From positions 56,410,473-56,474,472 of the forward strand of contig CM067592.1 of assembly GCA_034336665.1 (NCBI GenBank): DNA of 64,000 nucleotides, read 5' to 3'. Shown one piece after another: positions 17,310-30,800 of the stretch (positions are counted from its first letter, which is position 1; each line of letters opens with the position of its first letter). The stretch is from Luscinia megarhynchos. Its lineage: Eukaryota > Chordata > Aves > Passeriformes > Turdidae. The position numbers were made by a program, and so were the translations under genes. The notes beneath the pieces are model-generated. The model made no database searches and had not been told where the DNA came from. It saw nothing but the letters and a program-made list of their open reading frames with translations.

Positions 17310-17460
17310 GACTGGCTAAGCGCACGCCGGAGAGCCGCTGGTGCTCGAAAGGCGCCGGGCTCGGCGGGGCGCGGCGCGCACGCAGTCCCGGCGCCAGCCC
17401 GCAGGTGACGCTGCTGCCCCAGCCCACATTCCCTGCGGATTCACCGCGTTCTTCCCGGAG
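17310..17460. promoter_or_regulatory. ARL14EPL: Small CpG cluster, candidate ARL14EPL promoter
   Basis: About 150 GC-rich bases with many CpG (GGGGCGCGGCGCGCACGC) in AT-rich surroundings, about 350 bases upstream of the first coding ATG on the minus strand. A non-coding first exon may be here, but I could not fix a donor. Confidence 0.5.
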
Positions 17461-20400
17461 ATTCCAACCAACCGAGTAAACCTAAGCTGCTTGGATTTTG
17501 AATCCCACTCCTTCGCGAAAGATTTTTTAAAATAAAACACAATGTGGACCTTTTAGGTTTAATAGAAAAAACGGCATCACTCACTTCTCCAACAAAGTAC
17601 CCAGGGAGATCTGTGGGTACTGTGAGTCGATCCTACAAATGCCATCCATCACCTCTCTGCCACCGACATAGCTTCAGGATGGATATTAGCTACCTGTTAC
17701 CAACCCTGTGCAGATACTTGGTTTAAAAATTTTACGTGATACATACAGTACAGTGCCTCATACTTTAACCCCAAACAGAACCAGGAATAATTTAAGATTT
17801 CTGGAGTTCCTCCAACTCTTCCCCATGTGCTGCCCAGTCTCTCCCATCACCTCTGAAAAGTGGCACAGTGCCCTCCATCAGTTTTCCCTGTACTTTAGGA
17901 CTGTTGCCTCAACCTTGTCCCAGAGAAGATTTTAATTTCACCCCTGCGGAAGGACCAACACCTCTCTAAGACAAGCAGGAGTCTAAGCCTTAGGTTTCCT
18001 CTCTTGCAGCCACTTCCTGCAGGACGACAGTCAAAGTGAGAATAGGAACCAGAAGGAAGTGGCTGTGTATTACCTGGAGAGGATGTCTTTTAGAGAGGTG
18101 AAACAGCCTTTGTCCTGTTTCAGAGGGGTTTTCTGGTTCTCTTCAGTAATATGAATGACAGATGTGACACTGTTCACAATGGGAGGCTCGACAGCAACAG
18201 TTTTAGTTCTGGGACTTAGGTATCATTTTAGGGTTAGAAAACGGATTCTATTACCAGGCAATTAATATTTACTGGATGGGGGAGCCTGCTTCCCTACTGG
18301 ACTTTTCCAAGGGGTAACAAGTGAATAAATAATGAAGGGCAACACTCTAAAAAGGGTGAGTATTGCTCTTCATTCACACTCAAGGTGAAGTCCTGGTAAG
18401 GATTTGCTTCCTACATTTCCGAGTCCAACCGTACATCTAGCATTGAGTATGCATGACCGTCATCCATGACTTGTTTTCACCATATGCCAGGTTCAGGAGC
18501 AGAAAAGCCATCAGCAACTACCAGTGTAAGCATTCTGTTTTGACAGTCAGCAGTCCAGATTTCACTGCTTTGACAACAGTTAAAAAGTCTTAACAGTTAT
18601 CTAGAGCCAAATACACAAAATCAGAGACCTCATTTTAAATATTAACAGAAATGAACAAGCATCTTGTTCCAGATATGTTTCAAATGCCCTCACAGCTCAG
18701 CAAAAATATCTTATGCAGAGGACATAGCAGATTTCTATCTCCACATAAAAATACTTTGAGTATATAATGTCTAATTTTAATCTCCAGGAGAGATAACAAA
18801 AAAATGAATCAAAATGTGACTAGGAAAGTAAGCAGGACTGATTATCCTCCACAGTGTGTTCTGAGGAGAGATGGAAATGAGGGAGACAGACATCCACTAT
18901 GAAGTCTGCAGAACCTAATTATACAAAGAAAAATATTCTTGGTCCTGAAACAGACTTTTTCCTTCTACTATTTTTAGTTTGACTGTAGTGACAATCCAGA
19001 TTCAATCCATTGAACACTAGTCCTTTCCATAAAAATTTCAACTCTGAGGATAACCACCAATTGCACTAATCCTCCACCAAAACCTGTGCTCTCCCATGCT
19101 TTTTGAATACAGCAAGTACTGTTCAGCAGCTGATCACCCACAGCTGAACATTCCATTGTGGCTACAGTGTACGGCTAAGAACTGGCAATTTCAGCCCAGA
19201 GCCTTGGAAGAGTGGACCTCAGGCTAAAAGCAGAGTAAAGGGAGAAAGTAAATCAGAGTCTGTGTTATATTGAGAGTCTTATCCATGACATAGATGTTTC
19301 TGCTCAGAGAATAGTTTCAGGAGTTGTTGGGATTTGGAAGGAATTTGTTTATGATTCTCATAAAAGAAATATTTTCCTGTATCTAGTTTTTCAAGTATTT
19401 AATATTTCTGTTTATGATCCCTGCAGATTACACAGATAAATGTTTCAGCTGGTGTGAAATGTGATGACCAGCATTCCAGATACTTCAGGCTGTTTGATCT
19501 CAAACAACGGCATTTGTTTGTGCCATTGGAAAAGTTTTGGCTAAGACATGTGAGCGTGTTCATCACCCTCACCAGGGCAAGATGAGATGCTGTCCCTATG
19601 GCTTTAATCCCGCCTATGCACACACAGATCAGACAGACCTACTGCAATAGTCCCACGCTCCTCACGGCCTAGCTCTGCAGAGATGTCTGTGGGCTCAGGA
19701 ACCAGCAGGCAGTTTTGTGGCACTTTCAAGTACACATCTTGGAATTTCTATAGGACATCTGATGCCAGCCAAGTTAAAAATGGGAATAGATTAATCTTTC
19801 TCAGATCAACTATGGACTGAACTGTAAAGCTGTGGAAAGACCACGTGGCATCTATTCTGTGCCTTCTGTCACAGCCACAAATGTGCATGTGCCTTCAGAG
19901 GACAGACTCGAAGGCAGGTAGGCAACACAGACCAGATGAAGATATCTCCTCTCTTGTAACTCAGCTTGTTTACCAGAACCCTGACAAACATGGTGACAGC
20001 ACAATAGATAATTCTTTAACAGGGGTCTGGAGAGCCAAATACATCCCTCTGCAAGTAAAATAACACAAATCCTCATGAGTTCTCCCTCTGAAACCCAGAC
20101 ACTTTCTGCTATATCTGGAAGTGAGGGCTCCTGTAACTGAAGTTAAACAATTATAAAAATCATGTGCAACTTCTGGTTGTCAAGCAATAGGCAGAAGAGA
20201 TCTGCCAGGTACTTACCCACCTTCTGAAGGGTGCATGTTCAGTACAGAGCAGACAGCAAGAGAGCAAGGACGGTCTCCGTAACCTTAAACTCTACTTATC
20301 AAAGAGAGGATGGGAATGGCACAGCCCTGGATTTATTGCTGCACAATTCCTCTGATACTGTAAGTATGACATCAGCCCCAGAGAGACTGAAACAGAAGAC

Positions 20401-22310
20401 AAATAATCAAAATAGTGGTCCCCAGAGATGCAGGCTGAAGACAATGCCAGGTAACTGTCTTAAAGGACCTCACACTTTCTGTCTCATTAATTATGGCTTT
20501 TAAAAAGTACTTAACACAAAGGGTGGGAATAAAGAAATTGGATAAACTGGGATGAGAGTTCTAATAGTTCTAATTTCTCATTTGCGCCTGTGAAAAACAG
20601 AGCAAATGTATTTCTTAGAGCTTTTTTTTAAATAAAGATAAGTAAAGAAGAATATCCTGTAATAAACTACTGCATTTTTTTTATTTTAAAAAAATTTAAA
20701 AGTTATCTATTTTTAGGACATAGATGTAGTAAAGAAATATTTTAGGCAAAATGTTTTTGATTCTATTAACTGTTTCCAGAAGTAAAAAAAAATATGCTCC
20801 CCAGTTACTGAAGTGCAACCTCATGTTTCATCTTGCTGCCTTTCAAGTTTATTTGTTGCACTAGTGCAGACAACTCAGCCTTCTCCTGATGCCTCCAGAT
20901 GCCAATTTTCAACATGTTATAATTACTAATGGCCTTCATTATTCTTCTCTAGGACAGATAAACCCTAACAAGCATCTGAAACTGTCAAGTCTTATAAATT
21001 CTCCTTTTGTGGATTAGACAAATAGCCCAACATGTCTTTTTATCTTAATACGCTGTATCCACCCATTCTCTGAGGTGTTTTGTAACCTAGACAGAGGCAA
21101 GTAGATTTTTTATTTACCATATTTTTCTTTCTTTCCAAATATTTTTTAAACCCAAAAGCTGATGCACCATTCAAGCAGCAGACCTTAGCTGGGTGATGCA
21201 AATGCTGCTACATATATCTTCATTTTTCCTCACAGAGTGGTTTTGGGGGTTTTGTTGTGAAAAATAAACTAGAAATCACTCAAGGGAAAAAAATAATCAC
21301 AGTCCCCTGGGTATTTATATAACAACATGCCAAAACCAAAAAACCTACAACCTATTTTAGACTTGTATTTTTTTCAAGGTTCTTCTTTCTCTATACTCTA
21401 CTTGATGAAGAAACAGAAATTAACTCTATTGTTATAAGAATTGTAATTAAACCATCTTATGCTTAATATCTCTTTCCACTTTCATAATTATACTTGTGTA
21501 GCTGAACTCTTTCTGAATTGCTTGTGCATTTGTTGTATTTGTTTACCATGGCATATGTGATAACACACAGCCTGTAATCTGGTCAGAAAAACTTACACTG
21601 GGTGGGTGTCGGGCCACAAGGATGCAAACATAGGAGGATTAAAATCTTAGGTGACACTGAGAGAGACCAATTTCAGAGGTGAAACTCCTAGGGGTTCCTA
21701 CGGGGACAAGTCTTCCCCGCCATGAGCACAGGACTGTAAATACACCTGGGTAGATTGACAATACAAATGTCCCTTCCTGAGCGGAAGGAGGTGCAGGGAA
21801 ACGCATGTGTTACATTTCTCTTGAGCTTCCTGGTCAGGCTGATTGCTCCTCCAACACCCCAACACACACTGCCTGCAATATGCTCAGTATAACCTACAGC
21901 AACACAAATGGGGCAGCTGAAGAGGAAAAAACCCAAATTTCTGAGTGTAAACAATTAATCTGTGATGTTCTTGTCCTATTGCAAATAGTTCTTTCAATCT
22001 CCATGATTTCACTGTTAAAATTTTGCCAGTGCTGTTCTTCCTATTTTATAATTAACTTTCCCCTCCTCTTCTTCCTCCTCTCATTTTTTTTTTCGAACAA
22101 CCAGGTTTATCAAGTCTTCCTGCCTCTTTCTACATGTTCGAATTGGCAACAGTCATTGGGAAGGATGGAGTGGGCTGGAAGGGGTGGAACAGACAGGAGG
22201 GAATCTCACGACAGTCCAGGAAATTATTTTAGTGGCCGAGTTGGCCAGAAGAGAACGTGCAAGGCTTGTGTGAGGCACAAGGGGAGAGCCAACTGCCCTT
22301 GTCCAGAGAA
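17461..22310. other. Intergenic, no gene seen
   Basis: Unique-looking AT-rich sequence between ARL14EPL and LVRN. Open frames are short and without recognisable domains. Confidence 0.65.
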
Positions 22311-22319
22311 GGCTGCAAA

Positions 22320-22620
22320 TCCTCCTAGGCGATGAGCCTGGCACTGCAGCTGCGGACAGACCCCGTCTCCCACAGGCAAACCGACCCACGTCCCCAAAGC
22401 GTGGGTGCGACCGTATCGCCCCCACGGCCCGTGCTCCTCGGCGCTGGGGGCACATCCCCCTGGCCGAGCCCCAGGCGCGGGTGCCCCCGGCTCCCCCCAG
22501 CCCGCGCTCGGCTCCCGCCTCGGCCGCCGGCACCTCGCGGGAGCGGCCCCGGGTGGGACGCGGCGTTACAATTGTTACCGTGGCGAGGGCGGGAACTCGG
22601 CTGCTGGGGGCTCGGTTTTC
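22320..22620. promoter_or_regulatory. Orphan CpG island
   Basis: CpG-dense block with GC-boxes and CGCGG motifs, about 2.1 kb downstream of the LVRN stop and 5.3 kb upstream of ARL14EPL. No coding exon with homology found on either strand. Candidate distal promoter of ARL14EPL or of a non-coding RNA. Confidence 0.5.
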
Positions 22621-22679
22621 TTGTTGCCTCTCGAATTTTTCCTATTGACTTGCTGTAAGAATGGCTAAGTACGTAAGAC

Positions 22680-23310
22680 GGGGTAGGGGGAACTCCCCAG
22701 TTTTTTTGGGAGCTTTTCTCTCGGAGGGACAGACACACCGGACGGCAGCTGGAGCAGCTGCGGATCTTTTTGCTCTCGCTCTTTGGCATCGGAGGAGGAC
22801 AGCCAGGCTGCCGCTCACTGTGGGGAGAAATCACCGGCACCTGAGGGGCCTATCACATCTGCTCGTGTGCCCCGGGAGTCCCGAGCGTGGCCTCTCCCCG
22901 CCCTGCTCAGAGCCAGGCCGTGGCTGGCCCAGCACCGCTGCATGTTCGCCATTGCTCTGCGTTTCTCCACACGCCACCTGCACCCTCCTCCTGCCCGGGA
23001 CCTCCTGCAGCTACCGCCATCCGCCCTGCATTTCCCGCTCCCTCCTGCCGGCTGTGACAGAGCTGCACCAAAGAGGAAAGTGCCCACAGCCGAGAAGACT
23101 GTTACTGTGTCCCTGGTTTTGTTATTAATTCCAGGGGTGTTTGCCTTGTTATACGTACTAGTAAAGAACTGTTATTCCTATCCCCATATCCTTGCCTGAG
23201 AGCCCCGTAATTTCAAAATCATAATAGTTAGAGGGAAGGGGTTTACGTTATCCATTCCAAGGGAGACTCCTGCCTTCTCTAGCAAACTCTCGTCCTTCAA
23301 ACCAATCCAA
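22680..23310 (+). mobile_element. LTR-like element, plus orientation
   Basis: The tail from GTAAAGAACTGTTATTCC (23161) through TTGCCTGAGAGCCCC, a GGGAAGGGGTTTACG block and a CTCCTGCCTTCTC block to CAAACCAA resembles the R-U5 part of bird endogenous retroviral LTRs as I recall them. The 5' boundary is not clear and no internal viral genes follow. Confidence 0.45.
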
Positions 23311-23367
23311 CGGCTCCGGGCTGAATGAGGGGAGAGTCAGATGAGGGACAGATGGGAGGGAGATTGC

Positions 23368-23502
23368 GATTGGCTGGAGGAGCGGGCGGACCGCGAAGGA
23401 GCACGAAGCTGATTGGCTGGAGGAGCGAGCGGACCGCGAAGGAGCACGAAGCTGATTGGCTGGAGGAGCGAGCGGACCGCGAAGGAGCACGAAGCTGATT
23501 GG
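23368..23502 (+). repeat. 43-bp tandem repeat, three copies, each with a CCAAT box
   Basis: Three copies of a 43-base unit starting GATTGGCTGGAGGAGCG and ending GAGCACGAAGCT, then a partial GATTGG. Copies differ at one base. Each carries an inverted CCAAT box (ATTGG) and CpG sites. Confidence 0.92.
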
Positions 23503-23539
23503 GGGAAGGCCGCGTGGAGAGCAGCAGCACGGCAGCTGT

Positions 23540-23630
23540 GTCAGCCAATGGCTGCCCTCCTGCTAAATTCCGTTAGGCCTCGGTTTGGTTTCAGTTATGT
23601 CAGGTGGAGTTTAAAGTTATAAAAACGGTG
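23540..23630 (+). promoter_or_regulatory. CCAAT and TATA promoter-like element
   Basis: CCAAT (plus strand, GTCAGCCAATGG) near 23545 and TATAAAAA near 23619, downstream of the 43-base CCAAT array. Spacing suits a plus-strand polymerase II promoter, possibly of retroviral origin. Confidence 0.4.
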
Positions 23631-23654
23631 AGATTTCTACAGTAAAGGGATCTC

Positions 23655-23905
23655 CTTTGGATGCATCACGGGGTCCGTGTCGCTGAGTTCCCCATTGGTG
23701 GTGAAGAGACAGGGACATTCCGAGTCGTGATCAGAAGCCAAATTTATTGAGTATACAGGGGCCTTTATAAGGTTTTACTTGTATGGCCCTTATATAGGGT
23801 TCTTATTTTGGTAACAGTTTCCCACTGGTTACACATGCTTCACGACATCACGTCACCTGGTAGCATTATCTTATTACAAAGTTTCACTACATGTTTCTTG
23901 GTCAT
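23655..23905 (-). mobile_element. LTR-like element, minus orientation
   Basis: Minus strand begins TGTAGTGAAAC, has TATATAAGGG (near 23800) and TATAAAGG (near 23770), then AATAAA at about 23745 and a GC-richer tail ending GTGATGCA. This order fits U3-R-U5. The 300 bases upstream of it (to about 24.2 kb) may be retroviral too but show no recognisable gene. Confidence 0.45.
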
Positions 23906-24649
23906 CTCTTCCCGGAGCACTTACCTTGTTTCTGTCTCTGCCACGTTCCTGCTCCGTAAGGCCTGAGATATCAATGCCCATTGTACTTTCTGTTTTATTC
24001 ACCGTAGCTCCCCATTGCTACAAACTCGCCCAAACTGGGACCGACAGGGCAGCACAAGGTGTGCAGGCTGCTCCGGTAGCGATTCCCACTAGGTCAAGGA
24101 ACCGGCCAGCAAGAGACAGGGAAAAGGATCCAGGGAATGATCCGGGAAAAGTTCAGGGAGAAACTCAGGATTTAAAGTGTTTGCAACTCACCAAAGGGTG
24201 AGTAGACCAGTGGGGGCAAATATGGGAGGTGGAATATGTCTGGAACGAAGCAGGAGCTTGGGCCAGGTCAGGCGGCTCCTACACCAGCAAACTATTAATG
24301 TGGCTGTGAAACTAAGCACCCTGCTGGACTGGCTATAGATCACTCTACAAATGAAACAAAGCATAAACTTTTTCAATTTCCTTATGTGGTTTTGCCACAA
24401 ACAGGCAGCACACCTTTCATTTGGATATTCAGAAGAAAACCCCCAAAGGATTCAAGATTGTATCTATATGTTAGATTATTTTTAGCAATGCTAAAAATAC
24501 TCCAAAGATCTCATTCAGGAGGAAATTATTTTAGATATAGGACGCAAATATGTTTATAACTTCTTTTCCTAAATCCTTGATTCCTTTGTGAATTATTTTA
24601 TCCAGAATTCCAGAAGACAACCACAGGACTCATAAAAATATGCTTTACC

Positions 24650-24655
24650 TTTAAT
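24650..24655 (-). terminator. LVRN: Candidate LVRN polyadenylation hexamer ATTAAA
   Basis: ATTAAA on the minus strand about 70 bases after the stop codon. It would give a very short 3' UTR; alternatives further downstream cannot be excluded. Confidence 0.35.
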
Positions 24656-24722
24656 TACAGCTTATAGTGAGTACCAATATGACAGCGAATCACATGTAAT
24701 ATACTGGAAATTGTTTTCCAAG

Positions 24723-24869
24723 TCAGTCATCTACATTTTTCTCTAACCAGCTGGCAACTTTGATTAGTAGCTTTCTCCTTTCAATATTTTCAAGTTTTGC
24801 AGATTCCAGTAGCATAGTAATGGCTTCTCTCTCATCCTCTTCCAAAGTGGCATTATAGAAAACCTGCAG
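24723..24869 (-). CDS. LVRN: LVRN exon 20 (residues 910-957 and stop)
   Basis: Acceptor TTCTTCAG. Begins [14 protein letters not shown] and ends SWLEKNVDD then TGA at 24725-24723. Aligns to the human C-terminus ending AAWLRRNT. Confidence 0.94.
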   Translation of the reverse strand: MQVFYNATLEEDEREAITMLLESAKLENIERRKLLIKVASWLEKNVDD

Positions 24870-27800
24870 CTGAAGAAATAAACACATGAGCATAGTTCAC
24901 ACCTCACTTGCAGCAAGCAACTGTGTGCCTGACAGATGCTTTAGACAGAGGTGCACAGAAAAGGGGCAGATGACAGAGACTAAAGAGGGGGTGTGGGGCA
25001 AGGTTACTGATTTAGACTAACGTGGGAAAGCTCCTTACATATCAAGAATGTGCCCTTTTGCTGTTCCTCTAAAATCCTTTCAAATGCAGCCAACTTCACT
25101 GGTACTGGTGGTACCACACTGTCTAGGACTAGCTGGGTAGAAGAATCCTCGTGTGCTGCCTGTTCTACAATCACAGAACAAGAAACCTTTCTCATCAATC
25201 TAATAGGCAAAAGACAAGAGAGGACTGAAGAACAGTAAATAAATATTTGGGGGAAGCAGTGATGAGAAAGCAATATGAGAAATTATGAGAATGTGAGAAC
25301 TTAAACAGATATCAGTATGACAACCTAACAGGCCAGCAGCCCAAATGTTAGTACATTTTCAGGGATTGTCTCTACAGATAGATTTTATAGAGGAAAATGA
25401 GACAGTTATGAAAGAATTTGTGGGGACTGTGCTCCAAACATGAAGATTTGGAAGACATCAATATTATGGTCAATGATTTCTTTAAAGAACAAAAACTTGT
25501 ATTTACAAACTGGCAATGAAGTTGAGACTAAATGCTTCTCTGGTTTACCTCTTGGATCTGTACATCTGTTTTGACAAATCTTCCCATGACTTTTAGTACA
25601 TCATGCAATAATTCATGCCCATATCTGTAAAATTGAGATAAAGTTCCTTCAAATAGCACATTAGCAAATATACTAAATTTCATCTCATTTGAAAATGCTT
25701 GCACTATTTATATGCTGCAAATACCAACTAAGCTGAAGTTTGCAACTATGGCCTGTTTTCCCTCTTTTAAAAAACTACCATTAATATTCAATTCAGTCAT
25801 TTGAGCCACATGAAATACAATACTTACCCTCCATTTTAATTTCCCAGTAAGATCTGGCATTTTGTACTTTGGTAATGTGAATTCTTTGCATGAAACAGAT
25901 AATCTCTGTGAGCCTATGCAGCCAAACTGAGCTAAAAAGGCTAACCAGTAATGTGTTTTAACAAGCTGGTGTTCCTGTTGATATCCTGAGGGTGGCATAT
26001 AAATAAACACTTGCACTATTCTTTTAGTTTGAAAAGAACAGAGCATTTTTCCAGCTAATATTTCATCAATTTAGAACACAGAAAAGCTCTGTAAGGGAAC
26101 AAGCTGATATGACACAAATGTGCTGCAACTTGCCTTTCGTAGTGTTAGCAATAATTTACACAATGGAATACTCCTAAATGCCTGATTTTGGTTCTGCTGC
26201 CACTAATGGATCACAGTGGTCTCCTCTGCCATCAAAAGCAGCTGGAATGCACTCTGTCACAGCCTTGCTGCTTTTCAAAATTGCCAAGGAGAGAGGGAGT
26301 CTTCAAAAAGACATCAAAGTACTTCCTTTGCTACACTCACAGTTTACAGCATTTACATCCACTTGTAAAAAATAGTGGATAAACCCACCTCTAGAGTCAG
26401 AATTCCCAGGGGTACTTAAAAGCACAGAAACAGCCATGAACAGACTAATTTTTAAAGTCTTCTGTGTTTGATGAGCTGTTCTTTGGCATTAAACCCTGAT
26501 CGGAATTAAATCCTCCGAAAACTTTGCTCTGCACACTTAACTGAATCAATCATTATAAATAGCTGTCTCTGAAAGTACCTAACCCTAACCCAAATCTGCA
26601 CCTGAATTTTACAGCTCAAATATAAAGATAGAGGAAGAAGCTAAAGATCCACAGAAATTAAAGGAAGCAAAAACTTTTTGCTTACCCTTGACTTAAAAGT
26701 GGCCAATTTTCCGTAACAAATTCCCAGGCTATACGGTGCCCAATATCCTTAGTTGCTACATGTGAGATGATGACTGAAGTACAATTGGAAGAAAATAATG
26801 GGTCACTGAGTCCATATTGCAAATACCTGTTAGAAAAGCAGGAAAGAAATAAACTTGTCACTTGCTGTTGTACAACAGAAACATACAATATTGCAATCTG
26901 GAAATATAATCCAGTTCACAAAAATTCCTATCTCAACAAATATCAGCTTGTGTCACTCTGAACCATGTATTCAGCTTAGGTTTTGTCCTTAACATTTGCT
27001 CTTTCACACTCACTCTTCACTTTTTAGTAAAGTGAGTGTGTAAAATATCAAATGGACATGGATATGTTTCTTATTTTTGTATCAGACAATTGTTCCTACC
27101 AGACTAGTTTGTGGAAGGGCAGACTGCTCCTCTCCTTCAGGCAATTCACTTCATTGTGACTCAGATGGAGCCTACAGACTATGCCAGCAGTGAGACACTT
27201 TTATACAAAATGAACCTGTTTATAGGATCTCCTATGACAAGACTCAGTAAGGAGATCTTCATGAGGACTAATGCAGGATTTCAGAAGTATTTCAGGAAGT
27301 GTCTTCTAATGATGTCAGTGGCAGTGAATGCCTGAACATCTTGAAAAGTAATTATTCTCTTTGTTGTCTCAAAGTTTTACCTTGCATTCTCCTACTTCCA
27401 AAGGAACCATTTTAGAGATATTTTCCCATAGGATCTTGCAGGCAGCTGCTTTATGGGTAGAGTAGTTGAGTTGGGTTTCTCCCCTCTGCGTGCCACCACT
27501 ATGCTTAACATAATGGACAAAGAATTGTGATGGCCAGGAAAAGCACATCTTAACATTCTTCACCCCAAACCCTCCCTGAGTGGCATTTCAAAAAACAGAT
27601 TGGCTTATCAGCTACTAAAGTACATGGAGGAAGAAGCTCATCACAACTCCCTGATTTACCATGGAATGGTGCTAGCCTGTTCCAACAAAGAGGCAATCAA
27701 GGATCATAGTTTAAGAGGGAAATTAGTATAGCTGGTTGTGCGTCTCTTTGCAACATTTCTTGTCTTATTCTCAATCATATTTTTCTGTCTTCCCAAATGA

Positions 27801-30800
27801 CCACCACACTAGAGCAGGTGGCTGGAAGGAACTAAAATGCTATTTCCACACCTTTAGACCCATGGAGTTTATGAGAATGTTTGAATTATAATTCTTTAGA
27901 TCATTGTTTCCAAAGTTCCATCCCTTAATATATGCTTTAGGTGATACAAACATGATCCATTAGAGAATTCAACATATTTTTACTGACAAAGATACAAATG
28001 CCAGTAAAAGAAAATAAACACAGTGTTCCAAACTGTGTTCTGGAAACATTTGGACAAGATACTTTGATACATGTCTTAACTTTTTCGGTTGACTCACATG
28101 GAGTCGGGACTTAAGACTTGATGACCCGCAAGTTGTATTTGGAGAAGGATTGTTTATTTGTGTTTGTCCCATTTTTCATACTTGCTCCCTAACAAAACTC
28201 CTTAAAGTTTTGCCAGTGGTTGACAAGACTCATACTTCTGTGGAGGCAAACCTTCACCAGCTTTGCACAGTAAAGTATTTTTGTTCCTGTTCTTTAGTTT
28301 TGCATACACAAAGATACACTTTGATCAAGGTCACCTGTGAAGTAACCATGGCTCTTTGGTACAGCTCAAGGCATAGAGCAGAATGTCTTCATCTTCCTCA
28401 ATGGGGTCAGTATGGTTGTACATTTCCCAGGCAAAACTCCATTCTTTATCAGTTCCCACTGCAACACCATAGCAGCAAACTGTTCTTCTAACTAAAAAGG
28501 GAATTCTGCAAGGCAAAATACAATTTAAATGTACTGTACTGTTGTAGAGGCAAACCCTGTTGTTAATGCATAACTGATGTTTATTTACAGTTAAAAGATA
28601 CATAGAAATGCAAATATAAAATAATAGTGTAAATAAGGATAGGAAATCTGTTTGCTTTAGTCATGATTTAAGCAGTTAAAAAGCATGCAGTTTAAAGGAA
28701 ACCAAAAGCCCCAATATTTTTCGAGCAGTTGGACCAGACTATTTTGTGTACATACAGTGTCAATGCCACTGTTCCCCACCACGACCTAGGAAACGGCTCA
28801 CACCATTAGAGTGTACTAATGCATGTATGCATCATCCCAGACAAGCCTTTCTAAGTTTTTTTCAGTGGATGCATCCAGTAGGAAAAGCCACTTGCAGCAC
28901 AGAAGGAAACAGAAAACTGGCAGCCTCCTATTACTCCCACCCCAGAGAGGAGTGCTCAACATGGCAATGAAGTTCATAAAAGAAACTAAATGTAAACATT
29001 ACTAATATAATGCTCCATATGCAAAGGCTGAACAGGAAATTTCTCCAGTAGCAATGATGTGTCCCTGACATTATGACATTGTAAACACTTTCCAGTGATA
29101 GCAGTATTCTACTACGTAGGCTATCTGAAAACAGATTAGTTTGACCTAATGGTATTTTGAACTAATTCCCTACAGAAGAACGGGTCCCGTTGCTGCAAGC
29201 AAAACGTTTGACTTCCCTATGTCATACTGTTAGTCTGCTTATTATTACATTTAGCCAAGATTGTAAGTAGAGGTATAAAAATTACCCTCCCTCTGATCAG
29301 GGGATACACTTGGAAAAACAGATAAGTCTCTGGTCAGAAAATCCATTCTTTAGGCCCAAAACTGGAAACAGCAAATTCAAATTTAAATGCAATTTGAGAA
29401 AAATTTCTGAGTTTCAGCAGACTATCCTAGAGAAAATGAGGATGATGCCAACAGAGTTATTAATTCAGGAGGAAGGCTATATGACATCAATCTTTAGAGT
29501 ACAAGGTAGAGAAAAGGAAGTTACAAATTTTGGAGACAAAGGACTAGTAGGAAAGAGGGAGAGAGTCAGAGGTGTTTTATATGACAGACACCAGTTGTTA
29601 GTGAAAAGGCAAGAGGCAGGGATTTTGGTAATTCTGTTGTAGGTGGGGGATTTCACTGTCATACTTACAGAAAGCGTGAACATGTTCTATATTTACTTTT
29701 TAAAATAATTTGGATTCATTTACCTAGATATTTGCTGGGACATAAGGGATTTGCCATCAGAATGACATGTAGAGTAGTTATGTCAGGCTAAAGTATTGTC
29801 CTGTGAGGAATCCCTCTCTAACACATCTGAGTTACAGGGTTTATTTAATAATCTTTTCATAATGTTGCAGTAAGAGGTCATGGTGAGGTGATAACAGGGT
29901 AAAGATATTTTGCTCCAAGTACAGCCATTTATTTTGCTACTGAAGCTGTTCCAGTAGCTGCAAGGCAATGTTCATTAATAAGTGTAAAGTTGTTGTGTGT
30001 GAACAGACAAGTTCTGTGTATCATTTGGCTGCAGCTCTGATGTACAACATTTGAAGCAGGCTGAATGGGCAGCCTACTCTGAGGCAGTGGTTTGCTGGCT
30101 GGTAACATCTGTGGTGGCCCTGATGTGGTTTTTGTTGTGTAGTTCCCAGAGGGTGTCCAGTATAGCCTAGAAAGACTTTGGAGCTTGAGGTTATATTAAG
30201 TGAGGGGTGTGACTTATTCATCTTGAAGTTTTTCCTGGGAGCAGCTGTGTGATCTGACCTTACTGGCCTGCCAGGATCCCTCACTTCTGCATCTGGGGGA
30301 AGATGCAAAAAGCTGCTGGAAAGCTGGGCAGGTTATTTTATATTGTTCATTTGGAACCAATCCAGAAATGACATGGTCATTTCTTAACTTTTGGGGGTAG
30401 CAGCAGCATATGTGAACTTTTAGCAAAAAAGTAAAATGGACAGAAATACTGTCCCGCCCCCTAGGCTATTTTCCTTCTTTCAAAAGGCAAGCCAGTAACA
30501 GCACCTAAGAGAATACATTAATTTAGCAAGCTTCACTACACTCCTATAATGAAAAAATAGTAAAACTGAGAAATTGGCTGGGGTTTACAGCTCTAGTTAT
30601 TTCCATGAAACAGATAAAAATACACTGTATCAAGTCCAGTTATGTTCTGCCAGGAACAGTTTGGAAATGTTCAGCTGAAAGTTGATCACCAAATCTGAAA
30701 CAGAAATGCATTACTTCGTTCCACAGATGTGAGAATCCTTCTGGGCTCTACCTGTGGCAAAACAGCTGCAGTGTGCTGTTATGAATTTGCTCTGAGCATG

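Larger units (their letters stand above)
24870..28334 (-). other. LVRN: LVRN introns 17, 18 and 19
   Basis: Introns 26827-28334, 25625-26685 and 24870-25548, all GT-AG; nothing recognised. Confidence 0.75.

Noticed and set aside
21805..22335. 176-codon plus-strand open frame
   Set aside because: Hydrophobic, pyrimidine-tract-driven central part, no domain, no splice or promoter context.
22153..23199. Several 100-170-codon open frames on both strands around the orphan CpG island
   Set aside because: No recognisable motif; explained by GC content and by the LTR-like sequence. Not called as genes.
26578..26592. CTAACCCTAACCC, a telomere-like motif
   Set aside because: Only about two repeat units in an intron; too short to call an interstitial telomeric site.
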